The notes under the pieces were generated by a model that was not told where the DNA came from, ran no database searches, and worked only from the letters and a program-made list of their open reading frames with translations. 64,000 nucleotides of DNA from Rhodoferax ferrireducens (GTDB lineage: Bacteria > Pseudomonadota > Gammaproteobacteria > Burkholderiales > Burkholderiaceae_C): NCBI RefSeq assembly GCF_003347515.1, contig NZ_QEII01000303.1, positions 1 through 64,000 of the forward strand, in the 5' to 3' direction. The position numbers and the translations under genes were made by a program. This document shows positions 6,730 to 15,941 of the stretch, piece by piece; within the stretch, counting starts at the first letter, position 1, and each line of letters opens with the position of its first letter.

Positions 6730-7923
6730 ATGAAGGTGGGGTGGAAGGAAGTTAGATTGGGAGAAATTGCTGATGTTCAAAGCGGTGGAACACCGCTGAT
6801 CTCAAACAAGCAGCTATGGCACGGTGGTGTCCCGTGGTACTCGTCTGGTGAATTGAACAACACATTTACGACTGATCCAGAACGAACCATTTCAGTAGCT
6901 GGACTGGAGAAGTCGAATGCGAAGTTATTTCCAGCTGGATCACTGTTGATCGGCATGTACGACACTGCAGCATTAAAAATGTCGATCCTGGATAGGGCAG
7001 CTGCATTCAATCAGGCTATTGCAGGTGTAAAGCCAAATGATCAGATTGATATTCGGTTCGTCTTTCATGCACTTAATTCGATTAAAGAAGAGCTTCTTGG
7101 ACGGCGACGCGGGGTTCGTCAAAAGAATTTGAGTTTGGGAAAAGTTCGTGACTTTGAGGTCCCGTTTCCTTCATTGACAGAACAGCAACGCATCGTCAAC
7201 CTCCTCGACGACGCCTTTGACGGCATCGCCACCGCCAAGGCCAATGCCGAGAAGAACCTGCAGAATGCGCGGACCATCTTTGAGAGTCACCTGCAATCGG
7301 TGTTTACTCAGCGGGGGGATGGGTGGCAAGAGGCCAAAGAACCGCTTTCTTCCCTCTGCGAACTGATAGTTGATTGTGAGCACAAGACGGCGCCGACGCA
7401 AGCAGAAGGTATTCCATCAATTCGCACGCCGAATATCGGTAAAGGCAATCTGTTGCTCGATGGTGTGTATCGTGTTTCAGAAGCCACTTACACAGAATGG
7501 ACTCGCCGAGCTGAACCGCGTGCAGGTGACCTAATTTTTGCAAGAGAGGCGCCCGCTGGGAATGTAGGTGTAGTTCCTCCCAATCTTAGGGTTTGTCTTG
7601 GACAGCGAACCGTGCTGATACGACCTAAGCGTTCTGTGTTCGTTCCGGAATTTTTAGCATTGCTGTTACTTTGCCCTGAAATGCAAAAAACACTTCTCGG
7701 TCATTCTCGCGGCGCTACTGTTCAACATGTGAATATGAAAGACATTCGAGCCCTTAACGTTGGCGCAATACCAAGCATTTCGCTGCAATCTCGGATTGTG
7801 GAGACGATTGGGGCAGTTACTGAAGAAACCCAGCGCCTCGAATCCATCTATCTGCAGAAGCTCACCGCCCTCGACGACCTGAAAAAGTCCCTACTGCACC
7901 GCGCCTTCACCGGCGCGCTGTAG
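6730..7923 (+). CDS. hsdS: Type I restriction-modification specificity subunit S
   Basis: A 397-residue protein with the two-fold layout of HsdS: target recognition domain 1 (about 1-150), a central helical spacer with LTEQQRIVNLLDDAF, domain 2 (about 200-350), and a distal spacer with ISLQSRIVETIGAV ending KKSLLHRAFTGAL. The two domains define the two halves of the bipartite DNA target, which cannot be read from sequence. The domains are AT-richer than hsdM and hsdR, as expected for parts exchanged by recombination. The ATG at 6730 overlaps a TGA in the presumed old hsdM frame. Confidence 0.93.
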   Translation: MKVGWKEVRLGEIADVQSGGTPLISNKQLWHGGVPWYSSGELNNTFTTDPERTISVAGLEKSNAKLFPAGSLLIGMYDTAALKMSILDRAAAFNQAIAGVKPNDQIDIRFVFHALNSIKEELLGRRRGVRQKNLSLGKVRDFEVPFPSLTEQQRIVNLLDDAFDGIATAKANAEKNLQNARTIFESHLQSVFTQRGDGWQEAKEPLSSLCELIVDCEHKTAPTQAEGIPSIRTPNIGKGNLLLDGVYRVSEATYTEWTRRAEPRAGDLIFAREAPAGNVGVVPPNLRVCLGQRTVLIRPKRSVFVPEFLALLLLCPEMQKTLLGHSRGATVQHVNMKDIRALNVGAIPSISLQSRIVETIGAVTEETQRLESIYLQKLTALDDLKKSLLHRAFTGAL

Positions 7924-7957
7924 CCAGAAAAAGAGCATTCGATAATCAGGAGGAAGC

Positions 7958-9040
7958 ATGGTACTCGTTGCAATCAAAGGCGCGATTCTCGAAGAGCTGG
8001 TTCTTCATTTGCTGAAATTGGTTGGCTATTCGCCACTCATAGTAGGAGATGAAGGCACACAAGGCGGGCATTCAGGGCTTGAACTTGAAGGTCGGGGGGA
8101 GTGGCATCAAATCGATGCGGCTGCCCTCTTGGATCACAGCCCTGCGTTCATGTACCCGCTGAGACTGCTTGTTGAAGCGAAGTGCTACGCGGAACATAGG
8201 CGCATTGGCATTGATGTGGTGCGAAATGCTGTGGGCGTACTAAAGGATATATCGGAAAACTATTTCAACGTTAAATCCCTTTCCGCAGTAGGTTCAACGT
8301 TGCACATAAAGACGCAAAGGTACAACTACCAATCCGCCATATTTTCAACCAGTGGCTACTCACGGGGCGCTACCCAATACGCCGTTGCGCATCAAATTTT
8401 TCTCATCCAGTATGAGCGAGTTGCACTCTTTAAGCCCGCCGTTGAGGGCTTACGTGACTTGACCGAGGAGCACTTTGATCCGAAGTCCCGCAGTGCGAAG
8501 GAAGTTGGGCAAAAAGCGCGCATGTACGTAAGAGCCTTGCTGGCCAGAGACACTCTTCCATCTGAGATTCCGTTTAGTGTTGCGGGACTGAATTACTTGA
8601 ACTCTAGGTTGATCGAGCCGATACGGGGTATCAAAGGCTCTTACTTTGGAATGCTCCAAGGTAAGTGGCCAATGCACCTGTTGTCGCCCAAACCACTTCC
8701 GCAAAATCTGTTCGCAACCACGGACGTTTTGAAGTGCCGGGTATATGGCAGGGAATCGACTTCATGGTCTTTCGTGCCGCTTAACTTGAGTTCGAACGAC
8801 GAGAACTGGTTTCGTCTTGAGTTTGACTTGCCCGAGGAAATTGCCGAGTTGGTAAAGGCTGCCGAGGGAGACAAGGCCACTATTGCCAATGTAAAAATGT
8901 CCCACTTTTCGTTCATCAGCGTGTCCGGGCTAATCGGCGGAATCCGCAGGCAGGTTCGCCTGGAGTTAGACGAAGAGTGGATAGGTGCATACCTCCAAAG
9001 GGTTTCGGTCGCAGATGCTGCAACGTCGTCTAGAGATTAA
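7958..9040 (+). CDS. Restriction-endonuclease-like (PD-(D/E)XK) protein inside the type I locus
   Basis: A 360-residue protein. Residues 47-75 give a nuclease core: EWHQIDAAAL with Asp53, then PLRLLVEAKCY with Glu73 and Lys75, the D-(E/Q)XK pattern of Mrr/RecB-like nucleases. The following RRIGIDVVRNAVGVLKD helix is also seen in such proteins. The C-terminal 250 residues are unassigned. It lies between hsdS and hsdR in the same direction with short gaps (34 and 15 bp) and has AGGAGG before its ATG. It may be an accessory nuclease of the system, an independent modification-dependent enzyme, or an added defence cargo. Confidence 0.7.
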   Translation: MVLVAIKGAILEELVLHLLKLVGYSPLIVGDEGTQGGHSGLELEGRGEWHQIDAAALLDHSPAFMYPLRLLVEAKCYAEHRRIGIDVVRNAVGVLKDISENYFNVKSLSAVGSTLHIKTQRYNYQSAIFSTSGYSRGATQYAVAHQIFLIQYERVALFKPAVEGLRDLTEEHFDPKSRSAKEVGQKARMYVRALLARDTLPSEIPFSVAGLNYLNSRLIEPIRGIKGSYFGMLQGKWPMHLLSPKPLPQNLFATTDVLKCRVYGRESTSWSFVPLNLSSNDENWFRLEFDLPEEIAELVKAAEGDKATIANVKMSHFSFISVSGLIGGIRRQVRLELDEEWIGAYLQRVSVADAATSSRD

Positions 9041-9055
9041 AGTCACTGTCCACCC

Positions 9056-11425
9056 ATGAACGAAGCCGAAACCCGTGCCGACCACATTGACCCCGCGCTG
9101 AGGGCCGCAGGCTGGGGCGTGGTCGAAGGCTCGCGTATCCTGCGTGAAAAGCAGTGCGAGATCACGCCGGGGCGCCTGTTGGGCGGCGGTAAGCGGGCCA
9201 GGGCCGAAATTGCCGACTATGTGCTGGTTTACCGCAACACCAAATTGGCCACGATCGAGGCCAAAGCCTGGGACAAGCCCTACACCGAAGGCGTAGGGCA
9301 GACCAAGAGTTACGCTACCAAGTTGGCCGTGCGCTTTGCCTATGCCACTAATGGCCAGAAGATTTACGGCATCGACATGGCCATCGGCATCGAGGGCGAT
9401 CTGGCGCAGTACCCCAGTCCGGACGAGTTGTGGGCCCTGACCTTTGCCGAGGCCGATTTGGCCAGCGCCGCCTGGCGCGACCGCTTTGCCGCCATCCCGT
9501 TTGAGGATCAGGGCGGAACCTGGCAGGGGCGCTATTACCAGGACATCGCCATCACCCGCGTGCTGGAAGCCATCGCCGCCGGGCGCGACCGCATTCTGCT
9601 GACGCTGGCGACGGGCACCGGCAAGACCTTCATTGCTTTCCAGTTGGCCTGGAAGCTGTTTCAAAGCCGCTGGAACCTGAAAGACTGGCAAGCGGGCACC
9701 GAGCCCACCCGCCGACCGCGTGTGCTGTTTCTGGCCGATCGCAACAATCTGGCAGACCAAGCCTACAACGCATTTTCAGCATTCGAGAACACCTCGCCCG
9801 GCTCTTTGGTGCGGATCGCCCCCGATGAGATCAAGCGCACCGGGCGCGTGCCGAAGAACGGGAGCATCTTTTTCACCATCTTCCAGACCTTCATGAGCGG
9901 GCCGGAAAAAGATGGTCAGTCGTCGCCGTATTTTGGCGAGTACCCGCCGGACTTCTTTGACTTCATCGTGGTGGACGAGTGCCACCGCGGCGGGGCCAAC
10001 GACGAAGGCAACTGGCGCGCCATCCTGGACTACTTTGCCCCCGCCGTGCAACTGGGCCTGACCGCCACGCCCAAGCGCACGATCAATGCCAACACCTACG
10101 CTTATTTTGGCGACCCGGTCTATGTGTATTCGCTCAAGGAAGGTATCAACGACGGTTTCTTGACCCCGTTCAAGGTCAAGCAGATCGCCACCACTATTGA
10201 TGACTACACTTACACCCCGGATGACGCGGTGGTGGCGGGCGAAGTGGTGGCGGGCAAACGCTACGTGGAGAGCGACTTCAACCGCGTCATCGTGATTCCC
10301 GAGCGCGAGGCCTACCGGGTCAAGCTGCTGATGGGCATGATCGACCAGCGCGAGAAAACCATCGTCTTCTGCGCCACCCAGGCCCATGCATTGATGGTGC
10401 GCGACCTGATCAACCAGATGAAAACCAGCGCCGACCCGATGTATTGCACACGGGTCACGGCCGATGATGGTGCACGCGGCGATGAGGCCTTGCGCGCCTT
10501 CCAGGACAACGAGAAGACCATCCCGACGATCCTGACCACATCGCAAAAGCTGTCCACCGGGGTCGATGCACGCAATGTGCGCAACATCGTGCTGATGCGA
10601 CCTATCGGTTCGATGATCGAGTTCAAGCAGATCATCGGCCGTGGCACCCGTCTGTTTGACGGTAAGGACTTTTTCACTATCTATGACTTTGTGCGGGCGC
10701 ACCACCACTTCAGTGACCCGGAGTGGGACGGCGAACCGGCCGAGCCGGAACCCACCAGCGGCGGTGGGGTTGGTGGCAACTCTGATCCCGAACCACCGGG
10801 ACTTGGCACGCTGCCGGAGCCACCACCACGCCCTGTCAAGTTGGAAGTGAAGCTGGCCGACGGCAAGGCGCGGCTGATTCAAAACATGATGGCCACCACG
10901 TTCTGGAGTGCTGATGGCACGCCGATGTCGGCGGCACAGTTCCTGGAAAACCTCTACGGCGTGTTGCCGGAGTTCTTCAAGAACGAAGACGAGCTGCGCA
11001 CCCTGTGGAGTTCACCCGACACGCGCAAGGCCCTGCTGGTTGGCTTGGCTGACAAGGGCTTCAGTAGGGAGCCGCTGGCCGAGATGCAAAAGGCCATCGA
11101 GGCTGAAAACAGCGACTTGTTTGACGTACTGGCCTATGTGGCGTTTGCAGCGGCACCGGAATCACGCACTCAGCGTGCCGACATGGCGAAAACCGAGACC
11201 CACCAGCACTTCAACAATCGCCAGCAGGTGTTTCTGGATTTTGTGCTGGCTCAGTATGTGACGCAGGGTGTGGACGAGCTGGACGCTGACAAGCTGACTC
11301 CGTTGCTGCGGCTCAAGTACAACAATGCGATTTCGGATGCGGTCGCGGATTTGGGGGGCACCGCGCAGATTCGGACGATGTTTGCGGGCTTTCAGAAGTA
11401 CCTGTACGAAGAGCGGCCGAATTGA
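9056..11425 (+). CDS. hsdR: Type I restriction enzyme subunit R (helicase-nuclease)
   Basis: A 789-residue motor and nuclease subunit that translocates DNA and cuts it when the target is unmodified. The N-terminal nuclease has Asp54, Glu68 and Lys70 (EIADYVLVYR, ATIEAK). Helicase motifs: Walker A ATGTGKT (about 184), DECH box VVDECHRG (about 306), LGLTATPKRT, and motif VI QIIGRGTRLF (about 525). A proline- and glycine-rich linker (EPTSGGGVGG to PEPPPRP) precedes a helical C-terminal domain that binds the methylase. Intact, so the locus can encode a full restriction system. Confidence 0.95.
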   Translation: MNEAETRADHIDPALRAAGWGVVEGSRILREKQCEITPGRLLGGGKRARAEIADYVLVYRNTKLATIEAKAWDKPYTEGVGQTKSYATKLAVRFAYATNGQKIYGIDMAIGIEGDLAQYPSPDELWALTFAEADLASAAWRDRFAAIPFEDQGGTWQGRYYQDIAITRVLEAIAAGRDRILLTLATGTGKTFIAFQLAWKLFQSRWNLKDWQAGTEPTRRPRVLFLADRNNLADQAYNAFSAFENTSPGSLVRIAPDEIKRTGRVPKNGSIFFTIFQTFMSGPEKDGQSSPYFGEYPPDFFDFIVVDECHRGGANDEGNWRAILDYFAPAVQLGLTATPKRTINANTYAYFGDPVYVYSLKEGINDGFLTPFKVKQIATTIDDYTYTPDDAVVAGEVVAGKRYVESDFNRVIVIPEREAYRVKLLMGMIDQREKTIVFCATQAHALMVRDLINQMKTSADPMYCTRVTADDGARGDEALRAFQDNEKTIPTILTTSQKLSTGVDARNVRNIVLMRPIGSMIEFKQIIGRGTRLFDGKDFFTIYDFVRAHHHFSDPEWDGEPAEPEPTSGGGVGGNSDPEPPGLGTLPEPPPRPVKLEVKLADGKARLIQNMMATTFWSADGTPMSAAQFLENLYGVLPEFFKNEDELRTLWSSPDTRKALLVGLADKGFSREPLAEMQKAIEAENSDLFDVLAYVAFAAAPESRTQRADMAKTETHQHFNNRQQVFLDFVLAQYVTQGVDELDADKLTPLLRLKYNNAISDAVADLGGTAQIRTMFAGFQKYLYEERPN

Positions 11426-11533
11426 CTATTGAGGGTAGCGAACCAACCCTTTCGCATTGGAAGATTTGCATTGTGGTCGAGCTGAATGATGACAACCGCA
11501 TTGCTACGGCTGCCATCAACTGACTACCATTTT

Positions 11534-12679
11534 TTAGTCATTATCGGTAGGGGTACCTGGTTCATCAGTATCTGAGTCCGATGCAGGCACACCGACCGTT
11601 CTGGGCCTGCCTGGGCCATCAGTTCTTTCGCTTGGCATGTTGCCCTTGCCGAATGCCCTGAAACCACCATCTTCCTTGAGACCGAATATGACTTCTTTCT
11701 TGGTCAGGTACTTGACGGCCTCAAGAAGGTTTTTACGCTTATCAACATCCGCAGCGTGAATCATTCCAATGCCCAAGCGTTTGTACCGATTCCGCTTGTC
11801 TCGATTGCAATTGAAGTGCATACCTTTGCCCGCCGTGATTCGATCTTTCCAGTAATCACCAATTTGCGATGCGATATATTCATCTTTATGGGCTAAAGAT
11901 CCATCGTAAAAGAGGACGACATGAAAATGTATACCTCGCTCCACCCCCCACTCTCGCCTCCAGATGTAGCCCAGCAAAGGCGCAAAGAGCTTGTTGCTAC
12001 GCATATTGTTAAAGAAGTGTTTTAAATCTTTCTGTGCATCACCAATGGAGAGCTTTGAGACATGATTCTTCAGGTATTCCAAATCCAAACGCATCACCAT
12101 CAGTCGTGAATGCCGTTTAAACAAGCGATCAATGTAGACCTGAGTACTCCGGAAGTTTCTGGTCGCGTTGTATACCCGCGAGTAGGCTTGATCTTTAAAC
12201 TTCTTACTCTTGCAGGTGGTGCGAATCAGAACGATCAAGTCATTGAACAGCTCTGCTTCAATCTTACGGCGATGGGGGTAGGCGGACAGCGGCCTGCAAG
12301 TCAGTTGCTCGTGGTCAAAACCCATTGCATCGCAAGCTTCAAAGAACACGTTCACGTTTTCGCTGAACTCGCAATTGGGCAGGTAGGCACCCATGAAGGC
12401 CTTGATGCCGGTGAAGTACTTGCTCAGCGCAAGCGGTTTGACGGTTGGCCTTTGACCGTCACAGTGAACAACAGTGAACCCCAGTTCTTTACTTGAAACA
12501 ATCGCGCTCACAAACTCTTCAATCTCGAAGCGTAGGTTTCCATAGTCAGCGCCCAAGACCGTAACGGTCTGTCCATCCTTTTCGAACTCAGACATGTTCG
12601 CGTCTGCGTCAATGCCGTTATACATGTCATGCATCGAGATGTCGATGCTGTTGTCGTCGTCGTTGTCGTTTTTACTCAT
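11534..12679 (-). CDS. YagK/YfjJ-type (inovirus Gp2-like) replication protein
   Basis: A 381-residue protein. The centre carries MVMRLDLEYL (about residue 191) and GIHFHVVLFYDG (about 248-259), the pattern of the YagK/YfjJ C-terminal domain related to HUH rolling-circle initiators of small phages and satellites. N-terminal 30 residues are acidic and the C-terminal tail (ASDSDTDEPGTPTDND) is low complexity. AGGAAAG precedes the ATG. It sits beside iteron-like repeats and a RepA-like ATPase, so an autonomous or excised replication phase of the island is plausible. No catalytic Tyr can be assigned with certainty. Confidence 0.7.
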   Translation of the reverse strand: MSKNDNDDDNSIDISMHDMYNGIDADANMSEFEKDGQTVTVLGADYGNLRFEIEEFVSAIVSSKELGFTVVHCDGQRPTVKPLALSKYFTGIKAFMGAYLPNCEFSENVNVFFEACDAMGFDHEQLTCRPLSAYPHRRKIEAELFNDLIVLIRTTCKSKKFKDQAYSRVYNATRNFRSTQVYIDRLFKRHSRLMVMRLDLEYLKNHVSKLSIGDAQKDLKHFFNNMRSNKLFAPLLGYIWRREWGVERGIHFHVVLFYDGSLAHKDEYIASQIGDYWKDRITAGKGMHFNCNRDKRNRYKRLGIGMIHAADVDKRKNLLEAVKYLTKKEVIFGLKEDGGFRAFGKGNMPSERTDGPGRPRTVGVPASDSDTDEPGTPTDND

Positions 12680-12822
12680 AGCTTGCTTTCCTAAAGATCA
12701 CTATAGATCTCTTCTTTAATAACATTAATTAACCAATATTCATCACACTCAGAAGCGTACGACTTGCCATCACTTTTTTCTGAAACCTGATTGCAGCGCT
12801 ACACCTGAAAGTAATTTCGGGT

Positions 12823-12878
12823 ATACAAAGTTAGGTGTTTCAGTACAAAGTCTGCAGATCTATACAAAGTCTGCAGAT
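12823..12878. repeat. Iteron-like direct repeats, candidate replication origin
   Basis: Two perfect 16-bp direct repeats TACAAAGTCTGCAGAT at 12844-12859 and 12863-12878, plus a diverged copy starting TACAAAGTTAGGTG at 12823. Spacing is 19-21 bp, about two helical turns. They lie in the 316-bp gap between the replication protein and the RepA-like ATPase, next to an AT-rich stretch (12700-12760). This is the usual layout of an iteron origin or an autoregulatory Rep operator. Confidence 0.6.
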
Positions 12879-12910
12879 TTCAGATGGAAATTTGAAATGG
12901 CATAGAAAAA

Positions 12911-12985
12911 TGGTGCTCAGGAGGACGGCAATTCCGCCATCACTCCTCAATCCATTCGGCGGGGTTGGCTGAGCAACACCATCGC
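12911..12985. other. Large imperfect palindrome beside the iterons
   Basis: GGTGCTCAGGAGG at the left pairs imperfectly with GGCTGAGCAACACC at the right, with internal CGGCAATTCCGCC and AGGAG/CTCCT pairings. It is just downstream of the RepA-like gene. It could be its terminator (no clear T-run is visible) or a structured origin such as a nick or single-strand site. Confidence 0.35.
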
Positions 12986-12995
12986 AATGTTGCGT

Positions 12996-14522
12996 CTAAA
13001 TGTTGCCGAAGTTCCAGTCTATTTTTTTCAGCGCATTCTGGTATTGATCGATGCGTGGGTTGTCGTCCGAACCGTCATCAACGTAGTCGTGCACTACTGA
13101 ATTAATGATCCGGTCGATGGCGTCCAGCTTTTCAAAAGCACAGTCATAAGTCCCTGCATGAATTTGCTTACGACACTCTTTACTGCAGAATTGCAGAAGT
13201 GCCTCGTCGAACTGGCGTTCGGCTCCTTGTGCAACCGGAGCAACTGAAGCAACTGGTTCAGCTGGTTTTGACTCACTGAAAGTATGTGACATGGGCGTGG
13301 GTCCTTGCGAATATCCAGTCGGTGGCAATGAACCATATGACGCATTCGCCGCAGTGCTCATCCCATTGCAAACGGAAAATTGGGCATTCGATGTTTCTGG
13401 CAGGAACCAAACGTTCGGTGGATTTGCTTGGCCTGAGCCGCACCGCTTTTCGGAGCGGATGCCGAGGGTTGACTTGGCCCTTTTGATGGCCGACATCGAG
13501 ACGCCTGCCGCCTTGGCCAATTGTTCAATCGCAGGAAACGGCAAGCCACCACCAGCGAGTTGCTCCAACAAAAAGCGTTCCGCCACATCCACCGCGGGCG
13601 AGGACTCGGTCACACCACCCGTTTCGGCAAAGCGAATGATGTCTTTGGCCGAGCCTTGCAACGGCGTCTCATTCCAGACAACCTTGGAGGAGTGGAATGT
13701 TTGTCCTTGCGACTGAAAACTAGCCGATTGGATTTGGTATTCAAAACCCCCATCGTCGCGACCGATGTTGGACTTGGCACGAACGAGGACACAACGCCCC
13801 GGCGCATCATCATCGGCGCCAGATTGAATCTTGGTGGTGAAAAGAACAATCCGTGCCGCTGCACCGTAGGCCAGGCTACCTGTGACACGATCCAGTGGCG
13901 CCTTTCCATTGGAGTTTTTGTTGACGTGGGTGATCCCTAAGATGGCGCATTGGTGCTTCTCCCCGAGTTCAATGAGAGGCGCCAATGCTTGCCGGACATC
14001 CGAATTTTTGTTGGAGTCGCCAGCAACGATTTGCACAATGGAGTCAATGACGATAATGACGACGCCACCGATCTCTTCGATTTTTTTCTTCAGTTTTTCA
14101 AGGTCATTGATGAAGTCAAAGGCACGGCTTCTGCCATGTTCAACGGTGCCATGGATGATGTGGACCTTGCTCAGGTTGGCTCCGGCCGCAATCAGGCGCG
14201 GCACGATCGTATCCTGGATGCCGTCTTCACCGGACCAAATGATCACGTTGCCGCCAGGTGTCGGGGATTGATCGGGCCACAGGTATTGGCCAAAACCGCC
14301 GTTTGAAATAGTAGCGATGATTTGCATGGCCAGAGTGGTCTTGCCAGTTCCCGGCGCACCAACCAGGAGGTGGAATTTCCCGGCTGCAATCCAGCCATGC
14401 CAAGTCCAATTGATGTTGAGTGGCTGGATTGTGGCTGCGGGAAGCAGTTGGACTCCATTGGAACTCAGCGCAGCAAGATTTTTGAGTTCTGTGGGGTGCT
14501 GTATTAGAGGACGAAGGATCAT
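12996..14522 (-). CDS. RepA-like AAA/RecA-fold ATPase (satellite or plasmid replication helicase)
   Basis: A 508-residue protein. Walker A GAPGTGKTT (55-63), IIWSGED (95-101) and Walker B VVIIVIDS (154-161), followed by ILGITHVNK and RVTGSLAYGAAARIV, match the hexameric RepA/RSF1010 helicase family. The C-terminal half has a helix-turn-helix-like segment (AIEQLAKAAGVSMSAIKRAKSTL) and a variable tail. I choose the ATG at 14522 because it forms an ATGA overlap with the preceding AlpA-like gene; the longer ORF start at 14582 would lie inside that gene. Probably opens DNA at the nearby iterons. Confidence 0.8.
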   Translation of the reverse strand: MILRPLIQHPTELKNLAALSSNGVQLLPAATIQPLNINWTWHGWIAAGKFHLLVGAPGTGKTTLAMQIIATISNGGFGQYLWPDQSPTPGGNVIIWSGEDGIQDTIVPRLIAAGANLSKVHIIHGTVEHGRSRAFDFINDLEKLKKKIEEIGGVVIIVIDSIVQIVAGDSNKNSDVRQALAPLIELGEKHQCAILGITHVNKNSNGKAPLDRVTGSLAYGAAARIVLFTTKIQSGADDDAPGRCVLVRAKSNIGRDDGGFEYQIQSASFQSQGQTFHSSKVVWNETPLQGSAKDIIRFAETGGVTESSPAVDVAERFLLEQLAGGGLPFPAIEQLAKAAGVSMSAIKRAKSTLGIRSEKRCGSGQANPPNVWFLPETSNAQFSVCNGMSTAANASYGSLPPTGYSQGPTPMSHTFSESKPAEPVASVAPVAQGAERQFDEALLQFCSKECRKQIHAGTYDCAFEKLDAIDRIINSVVHDYVDDGSDDNPRIDQYQNALKKIDWNFGNI

Positions 14523-14797
14523 GATGCCGCCCTGACTGGAGCCTGCACCAAAAGTGAACGGCGCAAATCGCCCACTTTCCAACGTGTGGTCCTGGATCCA
14601 AATTTGACAGGGGGGATCAGATCACCCGACCGAACGCGCCGCCATGCTGTGGCGGGTGAACAGCCAAAAAGTACGCAAACTATATTGACGGGTACATGCG
14701 CTGAATCGGGAAGTTCGTCAAAACCACTGAGCGTGGGACAGATTCCGCTTGGGATTTTTCCAAGTGATTGGGCTGAAGAAGTCTTCATATTTAACAC
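14519..14797 (-). CDS. AlpA-like helix-turn-helix regulator / excisionase
   Basis: A 92-residue protein with the AlpA/MerR-like N-type HTH: VCVLFGCSPATAWRRVRSGDLIPPVKFGSRTTRWKVGDL, where the second helix is followed by the P-x-K-x-G-x-R-x-x-R-W wing. In P4-like elements such proteins activate the integrase or act as excision factors. It is coupled by ATGA to the RepA-like gene. An in-frame ATG at 14788 is an alternative start. Confidence 0.8.
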   Translation of the reverse strand: MLNMKTSSAQSLGKIPSGICPTLSGFDELPDSAHVPVNIVCVLFGCSPATAWRRVRSGDLIPPVKFGSRTTRWKVGDLRRSLLVQAPVRAAS

Positions 14798-14909
14798 TCC
14801 AAAAAACCGCTATACCGGGATGGCTAGCGGGTTGATGTGTATTAAATTTTTTAATCGGGGCAGTATTTCCTAGAGGGCCCAGTCTCTGCTTAGCGGGGCC
14901 ACATTCTGC

Positions 14910-15941
14910 TTAGGCTCGGCTACTGTTCCATGTTTCGAGCGTCTTTGCGCAGGCATCCACCCCATACTTCCGCACGTCACCCTTAACCGTAATCCACTCG
15001 ACTCCATTGGGTATCGACTTTTTCAAGATATTGCTTCCGCTTCTTCTTTCAGCGACCCAATGCTGCAAGGTCGCAATGACCTCTTTTGCGGTAACACGTC
15101 GTCCGGTTGCGCACTCGTTTTCCCACGCAATTTCTACAGCCAACTTGCCAATTGCAACTCTCGGACGTTTTCCTGGAATTCCGATTTGAGCTGTACATTG
15201 TTCATTCGGCTTGACGCCCATTGCCTGTTCTTCTTCAACGACGTTGATTGCAGATTCCTCGCCCTCGAACCAAGCTTTGATTCTTTCGTCCTTGCAAAAT
15301 CGGACTAAATCAGACTTTGATATCGTGGACATTGTTGCCCACCAATAGGCTGTTTTATAAGCAGCAATGGTGCGGCTACTGTCTAACGGAAGATGAACCG
15401 GATTAATGGCGGGTCGAAATAAAGAATTGGCGTTCTGTTCTACGTCTTGAACTAAGAGGGTTGTCTCATCGAGAATATCCACCATGGCGTCACCAGACAG
15501 CAGCGTCCGTGAAGGATCATGTACTTCAGTGTGCTGTGTTTTGGGTTCGCGTGGAGGAGGGGAAACTGTTGTGTTTGATGCATCCCACAATTCAAATTTT
15601 CCGTTGATCACTGCCTTTAGAAGGCGATCACTCAAATAAAATTGAAGACCGCGTATAGCTTCGTTTTGATGAGCAAGATGGGCGTTATGTTCGGCCTCGG
15701 AAAAATTTGATTCTGATTTTTCTCTTTGTTTGTCGGAGGTGACGCCATCAGTTGCAGGGGAAACGTTGTCTGTTGTCCACTTGCCAGAATAAAACGGTTT
15801 AGGTTTTTCGGAACGGCGATCAGATAGATTACTGCAGTAAATGGCATTCGCCATTATTTGCAAAACGTCTGATCCTGCGTAATATTTGGCAGTTGGAAAT
15901 TCTAAAAAGAAACGATATTCAAAATCGATCTGGGATTTCAT
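14910..15941 (-). CDS. Island protein of unknown function
   Basis: A 343-residue protein I do not recognise. The N-terminal 60 residues (FEYRFFLEFPTAKYYAGSD) look folded, residues 60-150 are polar and probably flexible, and the C-terminal region contains KSDLVRFCKDERI, a conserved-looking KRPRVAIGKLAVEIAWE segment and a helical TAKEVIATLQHWV followed by VEWITVKGDVRKYGVDAC. The latter arrangement resembles cargo-side proteins next to integrases in P4-like islands. It is AT-rich and single, between integrase and AlpA. Function unknown. Confidence 0.6.
   Translation of the reverse strand: MKSQIDFEYRFFLEFPTAKYYAGSDVLQIMANAIYCSNLSDRRSEKPKPFYSGKWTTDNVSPATDGVTSDKQREKSESNFSEAEHNAHLAHQNEAIRGLQFYLSDRLLKAVINGKFELWDASNTTVSPPPREPKTQHTEVHDPSRTLLSGDAMVDILDETTLLVQDVEQNANSLFRPAINPVHLPLDSSRTIAAYKTAYWWATMSTISKSDLVRFCKDERIKAWFEGEESAINVVEEEQAMGVKPNEQCTAQIGIPGKRPRVAIGKLAVEIAWENECATGRRVTAKEVIATLQHWVAERRSGSNILKKSIPNGVEWITVKGDVRKYGVDACAKTLETWNSSRA

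Noticed and set aside
9776..10882. Minus-strand ORF of 368 codons inside hsdR
   Set aside because: Antisense to well-conserved helicase motifs and of a composition typical of GC-rich shadow frames.
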